Positions 24,166 through 31,743 of a DNA stretch of 64,000 bases are shown here, in pieces. This DNA comes from Caldinitratiruptor microaerophilus (lineage in GTDB: Bacteria; Bacillota; Sulfobacillia; Symbiobacteriales; ZC4RG38). Each line of letters starts with the position of its first letter. Within the stretch, counting starts at the first letter, position 1. The notes below the pieces were generated by a model. That model made no database searches and was not told the DNA's origin. It saw only the letters and a list, made by a program, of their open reading frames with translations. The stretch is taken from contig NZ_AP025628.1 of NCBI RefSeq assembly GCF_025999835.1, positions 2,170,001 through 2,234,000 on the forward strand. Direction: 5' to 3'. A program made the position numbers and the translations under genes.

Positions 24166-24702
24166 CTACCCCCCAGGCCCCAAATCGATCTCGAGGCGTC
24201 TGCCCATGAGATCCTGAATCAGCAGAAACAGCCCCAGCGAAATCGCGATGTCACCGACGCTGATGACCCTGCGGACCAGTGGCACCGGAATCACGTCCCC
24301 GAGGAAAGAGAGGCGCGTTTCCGGGCCGGCCACGACGTGTTTGGCCTCCGCACCCGCAAGAACAGACTCGATGTTGACCCCGGACGCTTGCGCGGCTCTT
24401 GGATCCACCGGCATGCGGCCGCCGTTGGCGGCGATGACCAGCATGTTCAGGATGACCCCGAGAAGCACCAGCCGAAGGCTCTGAAGATGGCTGTTCCGGA
24501 CAAGTCCGTACACGAGCAGGGAATAGGAGGTGAGGATGAGGACGGCATTTAGCAGCGTGCCGGGGGCCACAAAAGAAAACAGTTGCAGCGCGAGGGCGGC
24601 AGGAGCCACCCACATCGCGCGCAACCCCACATCCTCGATCCGGAGCTTTCCCCCGCGCAGAAGCGCCACGACTATGCCAGTCCCCACGACAAGCCAGAGC
24701 AC
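24166..24702 (-). CDS. DUF5317 membrane protein
   Basis: 178 residues with about five hydrophobic segments: LWLVVGTGIVVALLRG, LRAMWVAPAALALQLFSFV, LNAVLILTSYSLLVYGLV, LRLVLLGVILNMLVIAANGG and ISVGDIAISLGLFLLIQDLM. The NGGRMPVDP block and GDVIPVP before the last segment are typical of DUF5317 proteins, which in Bacillota often neighbour HD-GYP genes. GTG 24702 follows GGAGGAGG. Role unknown; its place as first gene of a c-di-GMP operon suggests a membrane partner of the sensor. Confidence 0.75.
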   Translation of the reverse strand: MLWLVVGTGIVVALLRGGKLRIEDVGLRAMWVAPAALALQLFSFVAPGTLLNAVLILTSYSLLVYGLVRNSHLQSLRLVLLGVILNMLVIAANGGRMPVDPRAAQASGVNIESVLAGAEAKHVVAGPETRLSFLGDVIPVPLVRRVISVGDIAISLGLFLLIQDLMGRRLEIDLGPGG

Positions 24703-25001
24703 TGGCTCGCTCCTCCTCCCCCGCGACCCAGAGCGAGCACGTTTGCACGGCGTCTCTGCGTATGACGCCTCTGCAACCGTGCAACACCGCGAAATTACGG
24801 TGGGTTGAGCGTAGCTCCTCCGCGCCGATCGGAAAAAACTTCCCGTGATCCGGCGTTTTCCAGGAGAATACACCTCGCGTTGTCGTTCGGTAGTGAACAC
24901 CACCCCGCCGGCGACTGTGGACACCGCCCTGTCCCCTACTGACCGCGTACGCGGCACGGCACTGGTCGCACCGGCCGGCGATCAGCGGTCATGAACCCGG
25001 A
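24703..25001. other. Intergenic leader region
   Basis: Three hundred bases upstream of the DUF5317 gene without a convincing reading frame. It contains the hairpin at 24743-24784 and AT-rich patches near 24835-24870. I looked for GEMM-type c-di-GMP riboswitch signatures because of the downstream enzyme and found none. Confidence 0.5.
24743..24784 (-). promoter_or_regulatory. Structured leader hairpin upstream of DUF5317 operon
   Basis: On the minus-strand RNA, TTGCAC pairs with GTGCAA and, stacked inside, GGCGTC pairs with GACGCC, leaving a nine-base asymmetric bulge. The 42-base element ends 41 bases before the GTG start. It could be a leader structure of the operon; no known riboswitch class matched. 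Confidence 0.35.
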
Positions 25002-25026
25002 AGCCCGCCGGAGTTCCCGGCGGGCT
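25002..25026 (-). terminator. Terminator of hydrolase transcript
   Basis: Perfect 10-bp stem AGCCCGCCGG / CCGGCGGGCT with loop AGTTC, 15 bases beyond the hydrolase stop on the minus strand. Confidence 0.6.
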
Positions 25027-25041
25027 CCCGATCGTCTTCCC

Positions 25042-25911
25042 TCACAACATCCGTGCGGGAACGGGGTTCGGAGCGCCGATGGCGGCGAGGAAGCGGGCAA
25101 CGGCGGAATGCAGTCGCTCCGGCTCCTCGAGCAGCGCCACGTGCCCGGCCCCGGGGACGACCTCGAGAATGCTGTTCCCGAGCCCGCGACAGAGGTTACG
25201 GGCTCCCTCGGGCGGGGTGATCCGATCCTCCGTTCCCGACAGCACCAGGGCGGGGGCCCGTACCCGCCGCGGCAGGCCGCTGGCGCGGAAGTTTGCGCAG
25301 GCCAACATGTCGGCGTAGCGGACCTCGGGCCGGGTCTGCAACCAGCAGATCTGGTTGAGGCGTACCACCTCTTCCCTGGCGTGGGGACCCAGCTGGCCCT
25401 GCCAGAACGCCTCGGACCAGAGACCGGCCCGGGCCATCGCCAGGGCGTCTTCGTCGACCGCGAAACGGTCCGCGATGCCGCTCAGCACGAGACCGGCCAC
25501 GCGGTCAGGCCAGCGTGCGGCGAACTCGAGCGCAACGGCGGCTCCCAGGCACATGCCCGCCAGCACCACGGGCTGACGCACGCCAAGGGCATCCAGGAAC
25601 CGATCCAGAAACACCGCGTACTCCCGGGCGTCCGCGTAGCCCTCGCCCTCCGACCGGCCATGCCCCGGCAGGTCCACCGCCACGGTGTAGGCGAGCCGGC
25701 CTACCGCCGCGATCTGCTCCCGCCAGCATGCGGACGAGGATGCCATCCCGTGCAGGAAGACCACGGTGTGGTGCTCGACTTCGCAGGAACCGGTGGTCTG
25801 GTAGTACGTGCTGCTGCCATCGACCTGTACGGTACCGGCGAGAAGGAACTCCCCTGGCAGCGACCTGTACTCTCGCCAGCGTGAGGATCGGACCACAGTG
25901 CGGGATGCCAT
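25042..25911 (-). CDS. Alpha/beta hydrolase with Cys nucleophile
   Basis: 289 residues, a classic alpha/beta hydrolase: oxyanion strand VVFLHGMASSSACW, DLPGHGRS, acid in LVLSGTEDRITPP (Asp 229) and base in GAGHVALLEEPE (His 257). The nucleophile elbow reads AGMCLGAA, so Cys 121 replaces the usual Ser of GxSxG. Cys-type elbows are known in dienelactone hydrolases and some inactive or thiol-dependent relatives. ATG 25911 chosen; GGAG lies close and GGGAGG farther up. Downstream of the hydroxyacyl-CoA dehydrogenase by 98 bases on the same strand, so it may belong to the beta-oxidation set. Substrate unknown. Confidence 0.85.
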   Translation of the reverse strand: MASRTVVRSSRWREYRSLPGEFLLAGTVQVDGSSTYYQTTGSCEVEHHTVVFLHGMASSSACWREQIAAVGRLAYTVAVDLPGHGRSEGEGYADAREYAVFLDRFLDALGVRQPVVLAGMCLGAAVALEFAARWPDRVAGLVLSGIADRFAVDEDALAMARAGLWSEAFWQGQLGPHAREEVVRLNQICWLQTRPEVRYADMLACANFRASGLPRRVRAPALVLSGTEDRITPPEGARNLCRGLGNSILEVVPGAGHVALLEEPERLHSAVARFLAAIGAPNPVPARML

Positions 25912-26009
25912 CCGCTCCAAGTCCTCCCGCTCCGGATTTCCTGCGGTCCCGGCCAGCAGGCACCGGCACCCTTTACGGTCACCCGCCGCCCCCCGTGCCG
26001 GACCCGGCT

Positions 26010-26873
26010 TCACTTACCCTCGTAGTCGTAGAACCCCTTGCCGGTCTTCCGCCCGAGCCGGCCCGCTCGGACGAGCGTCCGCAGCAGCTGGGGTGGCGCG
26101 TACTGCGGCTGGTTGAACTCCTGCCAGAAGTACTGCATGACGTTGTGGCACACGTCGATCCCCGTGAAGTCGATGAGCTCCAGCGGCCCCATCGGGTGGT
26201 TGAGGCCGAGCTTCACGGCCTTGTCGACGTCCTCCGGGCTGGCGATCCCCTCCTCCACCACCCGGACGGCCTCGATGAGAAGCGGCATCAGGATCCGGTT
26301 GACGATGAAGCCCGGGCTGTCCTTCTTCACCTCCACGACCGTCTTCCCCATCGCCTCGGCCACGGCCCGGGCCGTCGCCACCGTCTCGCTGCTGGTGCTG
26401 TACCCACGGATCACCTCCACCAGCTTCATGACCGGTACCGGATTGAAGAAGTGCATGCCGCAGACCCGAGACGGCCGCGAAGTGGCGGCCCCGAGATCCG
26501 TGATGGAGATTGACGAGGTGTTGGACGCCAGGATGACTTCCGGGCGGCAGATCCGGTCGAGCTCCCTGAAGATCGCCCGCTTGGCCTCGGGGTCCTCGAA
26601 GATCGCCTCGATGACGAAGTCGACACCCGCGAACCCGTCCAGGTCCGTCGTGGTCTCGACCCGGGCGAGGGTGGCGCGGCGGTCCTCGTCCGTCAGGCGG
26701 CCCTTGGCCACCGACCGTTGAAGTATCTGGTCCATGTTTCGCAGCGAGCTGTCCAGCCGCCCTTGTTCGATGTCCCGCAGGAGCACGTCGTAACCGCTCT
26801 GTGCGGCCACCAGCGCGATGCCGGTTCCCATCGCCCCGGCCCCGACCACGCCGATCTTGCGGATCTCGCTCAC
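26010..26873 (-). CDS. 3-hydroxyacyl-CoA (3-hydroxybutyryl-CoA) dehydrogenase
   Basis: 287 residues. N-terminal Rossmann NAD site GVVGAGAMGTGIA, then SNTSSISIT, HFFNPVPVMKLVEV with the catalytic His, and C-terminal NHPMGPLELIDFTGID followed by GRKTGKGFYDYEGK. The length and motifs match single-domain Hbd/PaaH enzymes that oxidise (S)-3-hydroxybutyryl-CoA to acetoacetyl-CoA. GTG 26873 starts the conserved SEIRKIGVVG. It supplies the third beta-oxidation step for the enzymes encoded just upstream (27.6-29.6 kb). Confidence 0.92.
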   Translation of the reverse strand: MSEIRKIGVVGAGAMGTGIALVAAQSGYDVLLRDIEQGRLDSSLRNMDQILQRSVAKGRLTDEDRRATLARVETTTDLDGFAGVDFVIEAIFEDPEAKRAIFRELDRICRPEVILASNTSSISITDLGAATSRPSRVCGMHFFNPVPVMKLVEVIRGYSTSSETVATARAVAEAMGKTVVEVKKDSPGFIVNRILMPLLIEAVRVVEEGIASPEDVDKAVKLGLNHPMGPLELIDFTGIDVCHNVMQYFWQEFNQPQYAPPQLLRTLVRAGRLGRKTGKGFYDYEGK

Positions 26874-27042
26874 CGCGGTCGCCCGCTCCCTTCGTGTTCT
26901 CTGCAATTTAGAAAAGAGCCAATATTAAGTGGAACGGAGGCTAGACGTCCTTCCGGCGCGACACCGTGCGGGTCCCCCAGCAGCCCCGGGGCGGGGGTGT
27001 CCAGTACGTATACTAACGCCGCTCTGCTGCCCCGTTCCAGTC

Positions 27043-27057
27043 CCGAACAGTGTTCGG
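27043..27057. promoter_or_regulatory. 15-bp palindrome, candidate operator
   Basis: CCGAACA-G-TGTTCGG is a perfect palindrome about 170 bases upstream of the hydroxyacyl-CoA dehydrogenase start, near a TAGTAT hexamer on the minus strand. A related sequence occurs in front of the acyl-CoA dehydrogenase gene, so a shared fatty-acid regulator is possible (inference). Confidence 0.35.
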
Positions 27058-27076
27058 ATCGGGTCCGAAAGTCGTA

Positions 27077-27102
27077 AGACCCCGGTCCCGGGACCGGGGT
27101 CT
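27077..27102 (-). terminator. Terminator palindrome after thioesterase gene
   Basis: A perfect 26-bp palindrome with half-site AGACCCCGGTCCC lies 37 bases past the thioesterase stop on the minus strand. It could also serve as a protein-binding site, but position favours a terminator. Confidence 0.55.
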
Positions 27103-27139
27103 GCGGGATCACGGACGCCGCGACAGGCACCCGGGCACC

Positions 27140-27622
27140 TCACGTGCCGGGAATCTGACCCTCCACGCGCGCGATGGCCTCCCGGATGACGGGTGGGATG
27201 GGTCGGGACCGGCGGGTGCGGGCGTCATAGTTCACGTACGTCAACTGTGCCTCCAGGATGACGGTGCCTTCGGGCTCGTCGTCCCGCCAGATGCAGTACC
27301 GCACGTCGAACGAGCTGTTCCCGAGGCGGGTCGCCTGAACCCCCACGTAAAGCACGTCGTCCAGGAGGGCCGGCGCCCGGAAGTCGAGCACCGCCCGTAC
27401 CACCGCCACGTCGAACTCGTACTTCTCCATCTCCCGCCAGGGGAACCCGAGGTACCGGAAGTACTCGGTGAAGCCGTAATCGATGTAGGCCATGTAGTTG
27501 GCGTTGAAGACCTGACCCTGCTGGTCGATGTCCCGGTAGGGCACCCGGAAGGCGTGGCAGAACCGGTACCCGCGCTCGGCGAGGCCCCGGGGGAGCGGCG
27601 CATCCGGTCGGATCCCCACCAT
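27140..27622 (-). CDS. 4-hydroxybenzoyl-CoA thioesterase family protein
   Basis: 160 residues with a hotdog fold of the YbgC/FadM type. The active-site helix region reads VPYRDIDQQGQVFNANY, with the Asp of YRDID as expected; the His often found after Gly is Gln here. It ends with AQLTYVNYDARTRRSRPIP. ATG 27622 lies two bases after the stop of the enoyl-CoA hydratase gene, so translation is coupled. Likely hydrolyses acyl-CoA intermediates during beta-oxidation; chain-length preference unknown. Confidence 0.85.
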   Translation of the reverse strand: MVGIRPDAPLPRGLAERGYRFCHAFRVPYRDIDQQGQVFNANYMAYIDYGFTEYFRYLGFPWREMEKYEFDVAVVRAVLDFRAPALLDDVLYVGVQATRLGNSSFDVRYCIWRDDEPEGTVILEAQLTYVNYDARTRRSRPIPPVIREAIARVEGQIPGT

Positions 27623-27624
27623 GG

Positions 27625-28401
27625 CTACCGGCCCACCCACCGCGGCGCCCGCTTCTCCAGGAACGCCTGCACGCCCTCCCGGGCGTCCGCCGTGGCGAAG
27701 ACCTCCGCGAAGAGGCGCGCCTCCAGCGCGGTCCCCTCCGCCAGGGTCGTGGCCAGCCCCCCGTACACGGCCCGCTTGATGAGCCGGGCCGCTACCGGCG
27801 CCTTGCCGGCGAGCTTGGCGGCCAGCTCTCTGGCGCGGGGTAGAAGCTCGGCGTCCGGGACGACCAGGTCCACCAGACCGATCCGAAGCGCCTCCGCCGC
27901 GCTCACCGGATCGCCGGTCAGACACATGAGCAGGGCCCGGGACGGGCCGACGAGGCGCGGCAACCGCTGCGTGCCGCCGTAGCCGGGGAGGATGCCGAGG
28001 TTGATCTCCGGCTGGCCCAGCCGGGCGGACTCGGCGGCGATGCGGATGTCGCACGCCATGGCCAGCTCGCACCCGCCCCCCAGGGCGTAGCCGTGGACGG
28101 CAGCGATCACGGGCTTGGGCAGGGCCGAAAGGCGGTCGAAGATCGCCTGCCCGCGGCGGGAGAGCGATTCCGCCTGGTCCGGAGACAGGCGCGGAAACTC
28201 GGTGATGTCCGCTCCGGCCGCGAACGCCTTCTCGCCGGCTCCGTGGATGATGACGGCACGGACGGACTCATCCCCCTCGAGCTCTGCCACGACCGCTTCC
28301 AGCTCGGTCAGAAGCGGCGCGTTCAGCGCGTTCACCGGCGGGTGGTCCAGGGTGACGACCGCGTACCCGTCCTCGCGCGCCAGCTTCACAAGCTGTCCCA
28401 C
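27625..28401 (-). CDS. Enoyl-CoA hydratase/isomerase
   Basis: 258 residues, crotonase family. HPPVNALNAPLLTELEAVV, the oxyanion loop AFAAGADITEF, AAVHGYALGGGCELAMACD and INLGILPGYGGTQRLPRLVG are all present. The two acidic residues expected for hydratase activity fit the ELAMACD and PEINLG segments. Starts with GTG 28401 behind AAGGGAG. Converts trans-2-enoyl-CoA to 3-hydroxyacyl-CoA, the step between the acyl-CoA dehydrogenase upstream and the hydroxyacyl-CoA dehydrogenase downstream. Confidence 0.92.
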   Translation of the reverse strand: MGQLVKLAREDGYAVVTLDHPPVNALNAPLLTELEAVVAELEGDESVRAVIIHGAGEKAFAAGADITEFPRLSPDQAESLSRRGQAIFDRLSALPKPVIAAVHGYALGGGCELAMACDIRIAAESARLGQPEINLGILPGYGGTQRLPRLVGPSRALLMCLTGDPVSAAEALRIGLVDLVVPDAELLPRARELAAKLAGKAPVAARLIKRAVYGGLATTLAEGTALEARLFAEVFATADAREGVQAFLEKRAPRWVGR

Positions 28402-28439
28402 GCACCCCACTCCCTTGACGGCACCGGATGGATCTTCGC

Positions 28440-29612
28440 TCACAGGCCGAGGAGGCTGCGGGCGATGACCAGCCGCTGGATCTGGTTGGTACCCTCGTAG
28501 ATCTGCGTGATCTTCGCGTCGCGCATCATCCGCTCGACCGGGTAGTCGCGGATGTAGCCATACCCGCCGAGCACCTGCACCGCGTCGGTGGTGACAGCCA
28601 TGGCGCTGTCCGAGCAGAAGGCCTTGGCCATGGCCGAGAACCGGTTGATCTCGGCCGGGAGCCGCTCCCGGCCCCGCTCCTCGATGCCGAGCTCGTCGAT
28701 CATCGAGGCCGCCCGGTACAGGAGGTAGCGCCCGGCCTCCACCTTCATGGCCATGTCGGCGAGCATGAACTGGATCCCCTGGAACTCGGCGATGGGACGG
28801 CCGAACTGGCGGCGCTCCCTGGCGTACTGCACCGCGAAGTCCAGCGCACCCTGGGCGATGCCGAGCGCCTGAGCCGCGATGGTCGTCCGGCTCTGGTCGA
28901 GGGTCATCATCGCGTATTTGAAGCCCTCGCCTTCCTTCCCCACGAGGTTCTCCGCCGGCACCCGGCAGTCCTCGAAGAGCAGTTCGGCGGTGGGCGAGCC
29001 CCGGATGCCCATCTTCTCCTCGTGGCGGCCGATGGAGAAACCGGGCGTGCCCTTCTCCACCAGGAAGCACGAGATCCCCCTCGCGCCTTTCTCCGGGTCG
29101 GTGACCGCGAAGACCGTATACCAGTCGGAGACCCCGGCGCCGGTGATGAACCGCTTGGTCCCGTTCAGGACGTAGTGGTCGCCCTCGCGGCGCGCCGTGG
29201 TCTTGATGCTCGCCGCGTCCGAACCGGCCTCGGGTTCGGTGAGCCCGAAGGAGATCAGCTTCTCTCCCCGGGCGATGGGCGGGAGCCACTTCTGCTTCTG
29301 CTCTTCGGTGCCGCCGACGAGGATCGGCAGAAGGCCGAGCTCCTGCACCGCGAGGATGAGCGACGAGCTGGCGCAGACCCGGGCCACTTCCTCGACCGCC
29401 AGGCACAGGGAGAGCACGCCGGCTCCGGCGCCGCCGTACTTCTCCGGAACCCCGAGGCCCAGCAGCTCCTGCTCGCGGAAGACCTGCAGGACGTCCCACG
29501 GGAACTCGCCCGTACGGTCGATCTCCGCCGCACGGGGGGCGACGGCCTTCTCCGCCACTTCCCGGACCATCTGGCGCAGCGCCTCTTGCTCCGCCGTCAG
29601 CGCGAACGGCAT
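28440..29612 (-). CDS. Acyl-CoA dehydrogenase (short/butyryl-CoA type)
   Basis: 390 residues with the full acyl-CoA dehydrogenase layout: [50 protein letters not shown], and the catalytic base Glu in [20 protein letters not shown] 29612 is preceded by GGAGGG. FAD-dependent oxidation of acyl-CoA to enoyl-CoA, with electrons leaving through electron-transfer flavoprotein, which is encoded divergently 254 bases away. First gene of a minus-strand operon with enoyl-CoA hydratase and thioesterase. Confidence 0.93.
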   Translation of the reverse strand: MPFALTAEQEALRQMVREVAEKAVAPRAAEIDRTGEFPWDVLQVFREQELLGLGVPEKYGGAGAGVLSLCLAVEEVARVCASSSLILAVQELGLLPILVGGTEEQKQKWLPPIARGEKLISFGLTEPEAGSDAASIKTTARREGDHYVLNGTKRFITGAGVSDWYTVFAVTDPEKGARGISCFLVEKGTPGFSIGRHEEKMGIRGSPTAELLFEDCRVPAENLVGKEGEGFKYAMMTLDQSRTTIAAQALGIAQGALDFAVQYARERRQFGRPIAEFQGIQFMLADMAMKVEAGRYLLYRAASMIDELGIEERGRERLPAEINRFSAMAKAFCSDSAMAVTTDAVQVLGGYGYIRDYPVERMMRDAKITQIYEGTNQIQRLVIARSLLGL

Positions 29613-29866
29613 GTGGAAATCCCTCCGGCAGGAGTTTTCGCCGACGACACCGAACCAGTCCTCGTGTTACCGAACGTTTGGTAGAATGTTCGCCACCGCC
29701 GGCCGGCGTCCTGCTTCCCGGCCCGCGATCCGCCCTGCGCCGGCAAAGGAATTCCGGCGGTCCCGCTCGAACCAGTCCTGCAGCAGAGACCCCTGCCTGG
29801 TCTCCCGGGTGCGGCCCCGGGGTCTGCGCGCAAGTGAAAATGGTGTCAAGATAGGGGGAGAGCGCC
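29613..29866. promoter_or_regulatory. Divergent acd/etf control region
   Basis: The 254 bases between the divergent acyl-CoA dehydrogenase and etfB starts hold a near-palindrome ACCGAACGTTTGGT (29669-29682, one mismatch), another ACCGAAC copy at 29649, and a 12-base direct repeat CGAACCAGTCCT at 29651-29662 and 29768-29779. TAGAAT at 29682-29687 could be a -10 box for the plus strand. Such a layout suits shared control by one repressor of fatty-acid genes (inference). Confidence 0.4.
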
Positions 29867-30661
29867 CTGAAGATCGTCGTCTGCCTGAAGCAGGTCCTGG
29901 ACCCGGAGATCCCGCCGAAGGACTTCCGGATCGACCCGGCCACCCGCAGGCCGGTCCAGGGCAGCGCCAAGATGGTCATGGACTCCTACGCGGAGTACGC
30001 CCTGGAGGTCGCCATCCAGCTCAAGGAGAAGCACCCCGGCACCGAGGTGACCGCCCTCTGCGTGGGCGACAAGCCCGCCGACGAGGTGCTGCGCCGCGCC
30101 CTGGCCCTCACCGCCGACCAGGCGGTGCGGGTGTGGGACGCGGGCTGGGCCGACCTGGACGCCCCGGCCGTCGCCCACGTGCTCGCCGCGGCGATCCGCA
30201 AGCTCGGCGGCGCCGACCTGGTGCTCGTCGGGCGGCAGGGCAGCGACGTCGAGCGGGGCCTGGTGGGCCCCATGCTCGCCGAGGAACTGGGGGCCGCCTG
30301 CACCACCCTGGTGGCCCGGGTGGAGGTGCAGGGGGACCGCCTGCGGCTGCGCCGGGAAGCCGACGGCGGCTTCGCCGTGGTGGAGAGCCGCCTGCCGGCC
30401 GTCCTGAGCATCACGAACGACGAGACGAACGTGCCGCGCCTGCCCAAGGTCAAGGACCTCATGATGGCCACCCGCAAGCCCATCCAGGTCCTGGGCCCCG
30501 CCGACCTCGACCTGGACCCGGCCCGCCTGGCGCCCGGCGTCGAGCTGCGGGACCTCTACATCCCGACCCAGGAGGGCGCCTGCGAGATCATCGAGGGCGA
30601 CGACGGCCCCAGCCGGGCGGCGGCCCTGGCCCAGCGGCTGCGCGAGCTGAAGGTCCTCTGA
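29867..30661 (+). CDS. etfB: Electron transfer flavoprotein beta subunit (CTG start)
   Basis: 264 residues. The family N-terminus KIVVCLKQVLDPEIPPKDFR begins right after CTG 29867. An in-frame TAG at 29852 rules out any upstream ATG, GTG or TTG, and the first downstream ATG codons would cut off the conserved first 35 residues. GGGGGAG lies six bases upstream. So a CTG start is strongly indicated. EtfB binds AMP/FAD and accepts electrons from acyl-CoA dehydrogenases. Forms an operon with etfA and the membrane Fe-S oxidoreductase. Confidence 0.93.
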   Translation: MKIVVCLKQVLDPEIPPKDFRIDPATRRPVQGSAKMVMDSYAEYALEVAIQLKEKHPGTEVTALCVGDKPADEVLRRALALTADQAVRVWDAGWADLDAPAVAHVLAAAIRKLGGADLVLVGRQGSDVERGLVGPMLAEELGAACTTLVARVEVQGDRLRLRREADGGFAVVESRLPAVLSITNDETNVPRLPKVKDLMMATRKPIQVLGPADLDLDPARLAPGVELRDLYIPTQEGACEIIEGDDGPSRAAALAQRLRELKVL

Positions 30662-30685
30662 CCGACGAGCAGGAGGGAACGGACG

Positions 30686-31669
30686 TTGCGCGAGATCCTC
30701 GTCTACGCCGCCAGCCAGGGCGGCGAACTCACCAAGCCCGCGCTGGAAGCCCTCGGCACCGGCCGCCGCCTGGCCGGCGAGGCCGGGGTGCCCCTTTCCG
30801 CCGTCGTGCTGGGGGCGGACACCGACGGTCCCGCCCGGGCGGCCATCGCCTGCGGGGCCGGGAAGGTCTACGCCGCCCGGAACCCGATCCTCGCCAACTT
30901 CCAGCCGGACCTCTACCTGCGGGGGCTCGAGGCCGCCGCGGCCGCCTCGGGCGCCGACGTGCTCCTCTTCCCCGGCGACGGGCCCGGCCGCGAGCTGGCC
31001 GGCCGCCTGGCACACCGGCTCGGGGCGGGCGCCGTCACCGAGGTCGTGGGCTACCGGTTGGACGGCGGCGTGCCCCTCTGGGTGCGGCCGGTGTACGGCG
31101 GCAAGGCGATGGCGGTCTACGCCCCGGCCCGGGAGCGGGTGGTGGTGGCGCTGCGGCCCAAGACCCAGGACCCGGCGGTGCCCGACCCGTCCCGGCAGGG
31201 CGAGGTCGTGCCCCTCGCCTTCGAGGTGAGCGAGGCGGAGGCCGTCACCCGGGTGGTGGAGAAGATCCAGGAAGCCCTGAGCGGGGTGCGGCTCGAAGAC
31301 GCCCGGGTGGTCGTGGCCGGCGGCCGGGGCCTGGGCGGGCCGGAGCCGTTCAAGGACCTGGAGGAGCTGGCCCGGATCCTGGGCGGGGCGGTGGGGGCAT
31401 CCCGGGCGGCGTGCGACGCCGGCTGGGTGCCGCCGACCCTGCAGGTCGGCCAGACGGGCGCGATCGTGGCGCCGGACCTGTACATCGCCATCGGCATCTC
31501 GGGGGCCAGCCAGCACCTGGCGGGGATCAGCGGCGCCAAGACGGTGATCGCCATCAACAAGGACCCGGAGGCGCCGATCTTCAAGCGGGCGAACCTGGGC
31601 ATCGTGGCGGACTACAAGACCGTCCTGCCCGCCCTCACCGCCGAGCTGAAGAAGCTGGTGGGCGCGTGA
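30686..31669 (+). CDS. etfA: Electron transfer flavoprotein alpha subunit
   Basis: 327 residues, TTG start at 30686 with AGGAGGGA upstream. The C-terminal FAD domain shows VVAGGRGLGGPEPFKDLEEL, ASRAACDAGWVPPTLQVGQT, IYIAIGISGASQHLAGI-like LYIAIGISGASQHLAGIS, and INKDPEAPIFKRANLGIVAD. Partner of EtfB, 24 bases downstream of it. Together they carry electrons from acyl-CoA dehydrogenase to the next gene product. Confidence 0.94.
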   Translation: MREILVYAASQGGELTKPALEALGTGRRLAGEAGVPLSAVVLGADTDGPARAAIACGAGKVYAARNPILANFQPDLYLRGLEAAAAASGADVLLFPGDGPGRELAGRLAHRLGAGAVTEVVGYRLDGGVPLWVRPVYGGKAMAVYAPARERVVVALRPKTQDPAVPDPSRQGEVVPLAFEVSEAEAVTRVVEKIQEALSGVRLEDARVVVAGGRGLGGPEPFKDLEELARILGGAVGASRAACDAGWVPPTLQVGQTGAIVAPDLYIAIGISGASQHLAGISGAKTVIAINKDPEAPIFKRANLGIVADYKTVLPALTAELKKLVGA

Positions 31670-31743
31670 TCCAGGGGCCGCTGCACCCCGTGACAGCCGG
31701 GGGACGGCGGCCCTCGTGTCTCATCTCCTGGAGGTGACGGGGC

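Noticed and set aside
24703-25001. A c-di-GMP (GEMM) riboswitch in front of the DUF5317 / c-di-GMP enzyme operon
   Set aside because: None of the conserved GEMM core sequences could be found on the minus strand.
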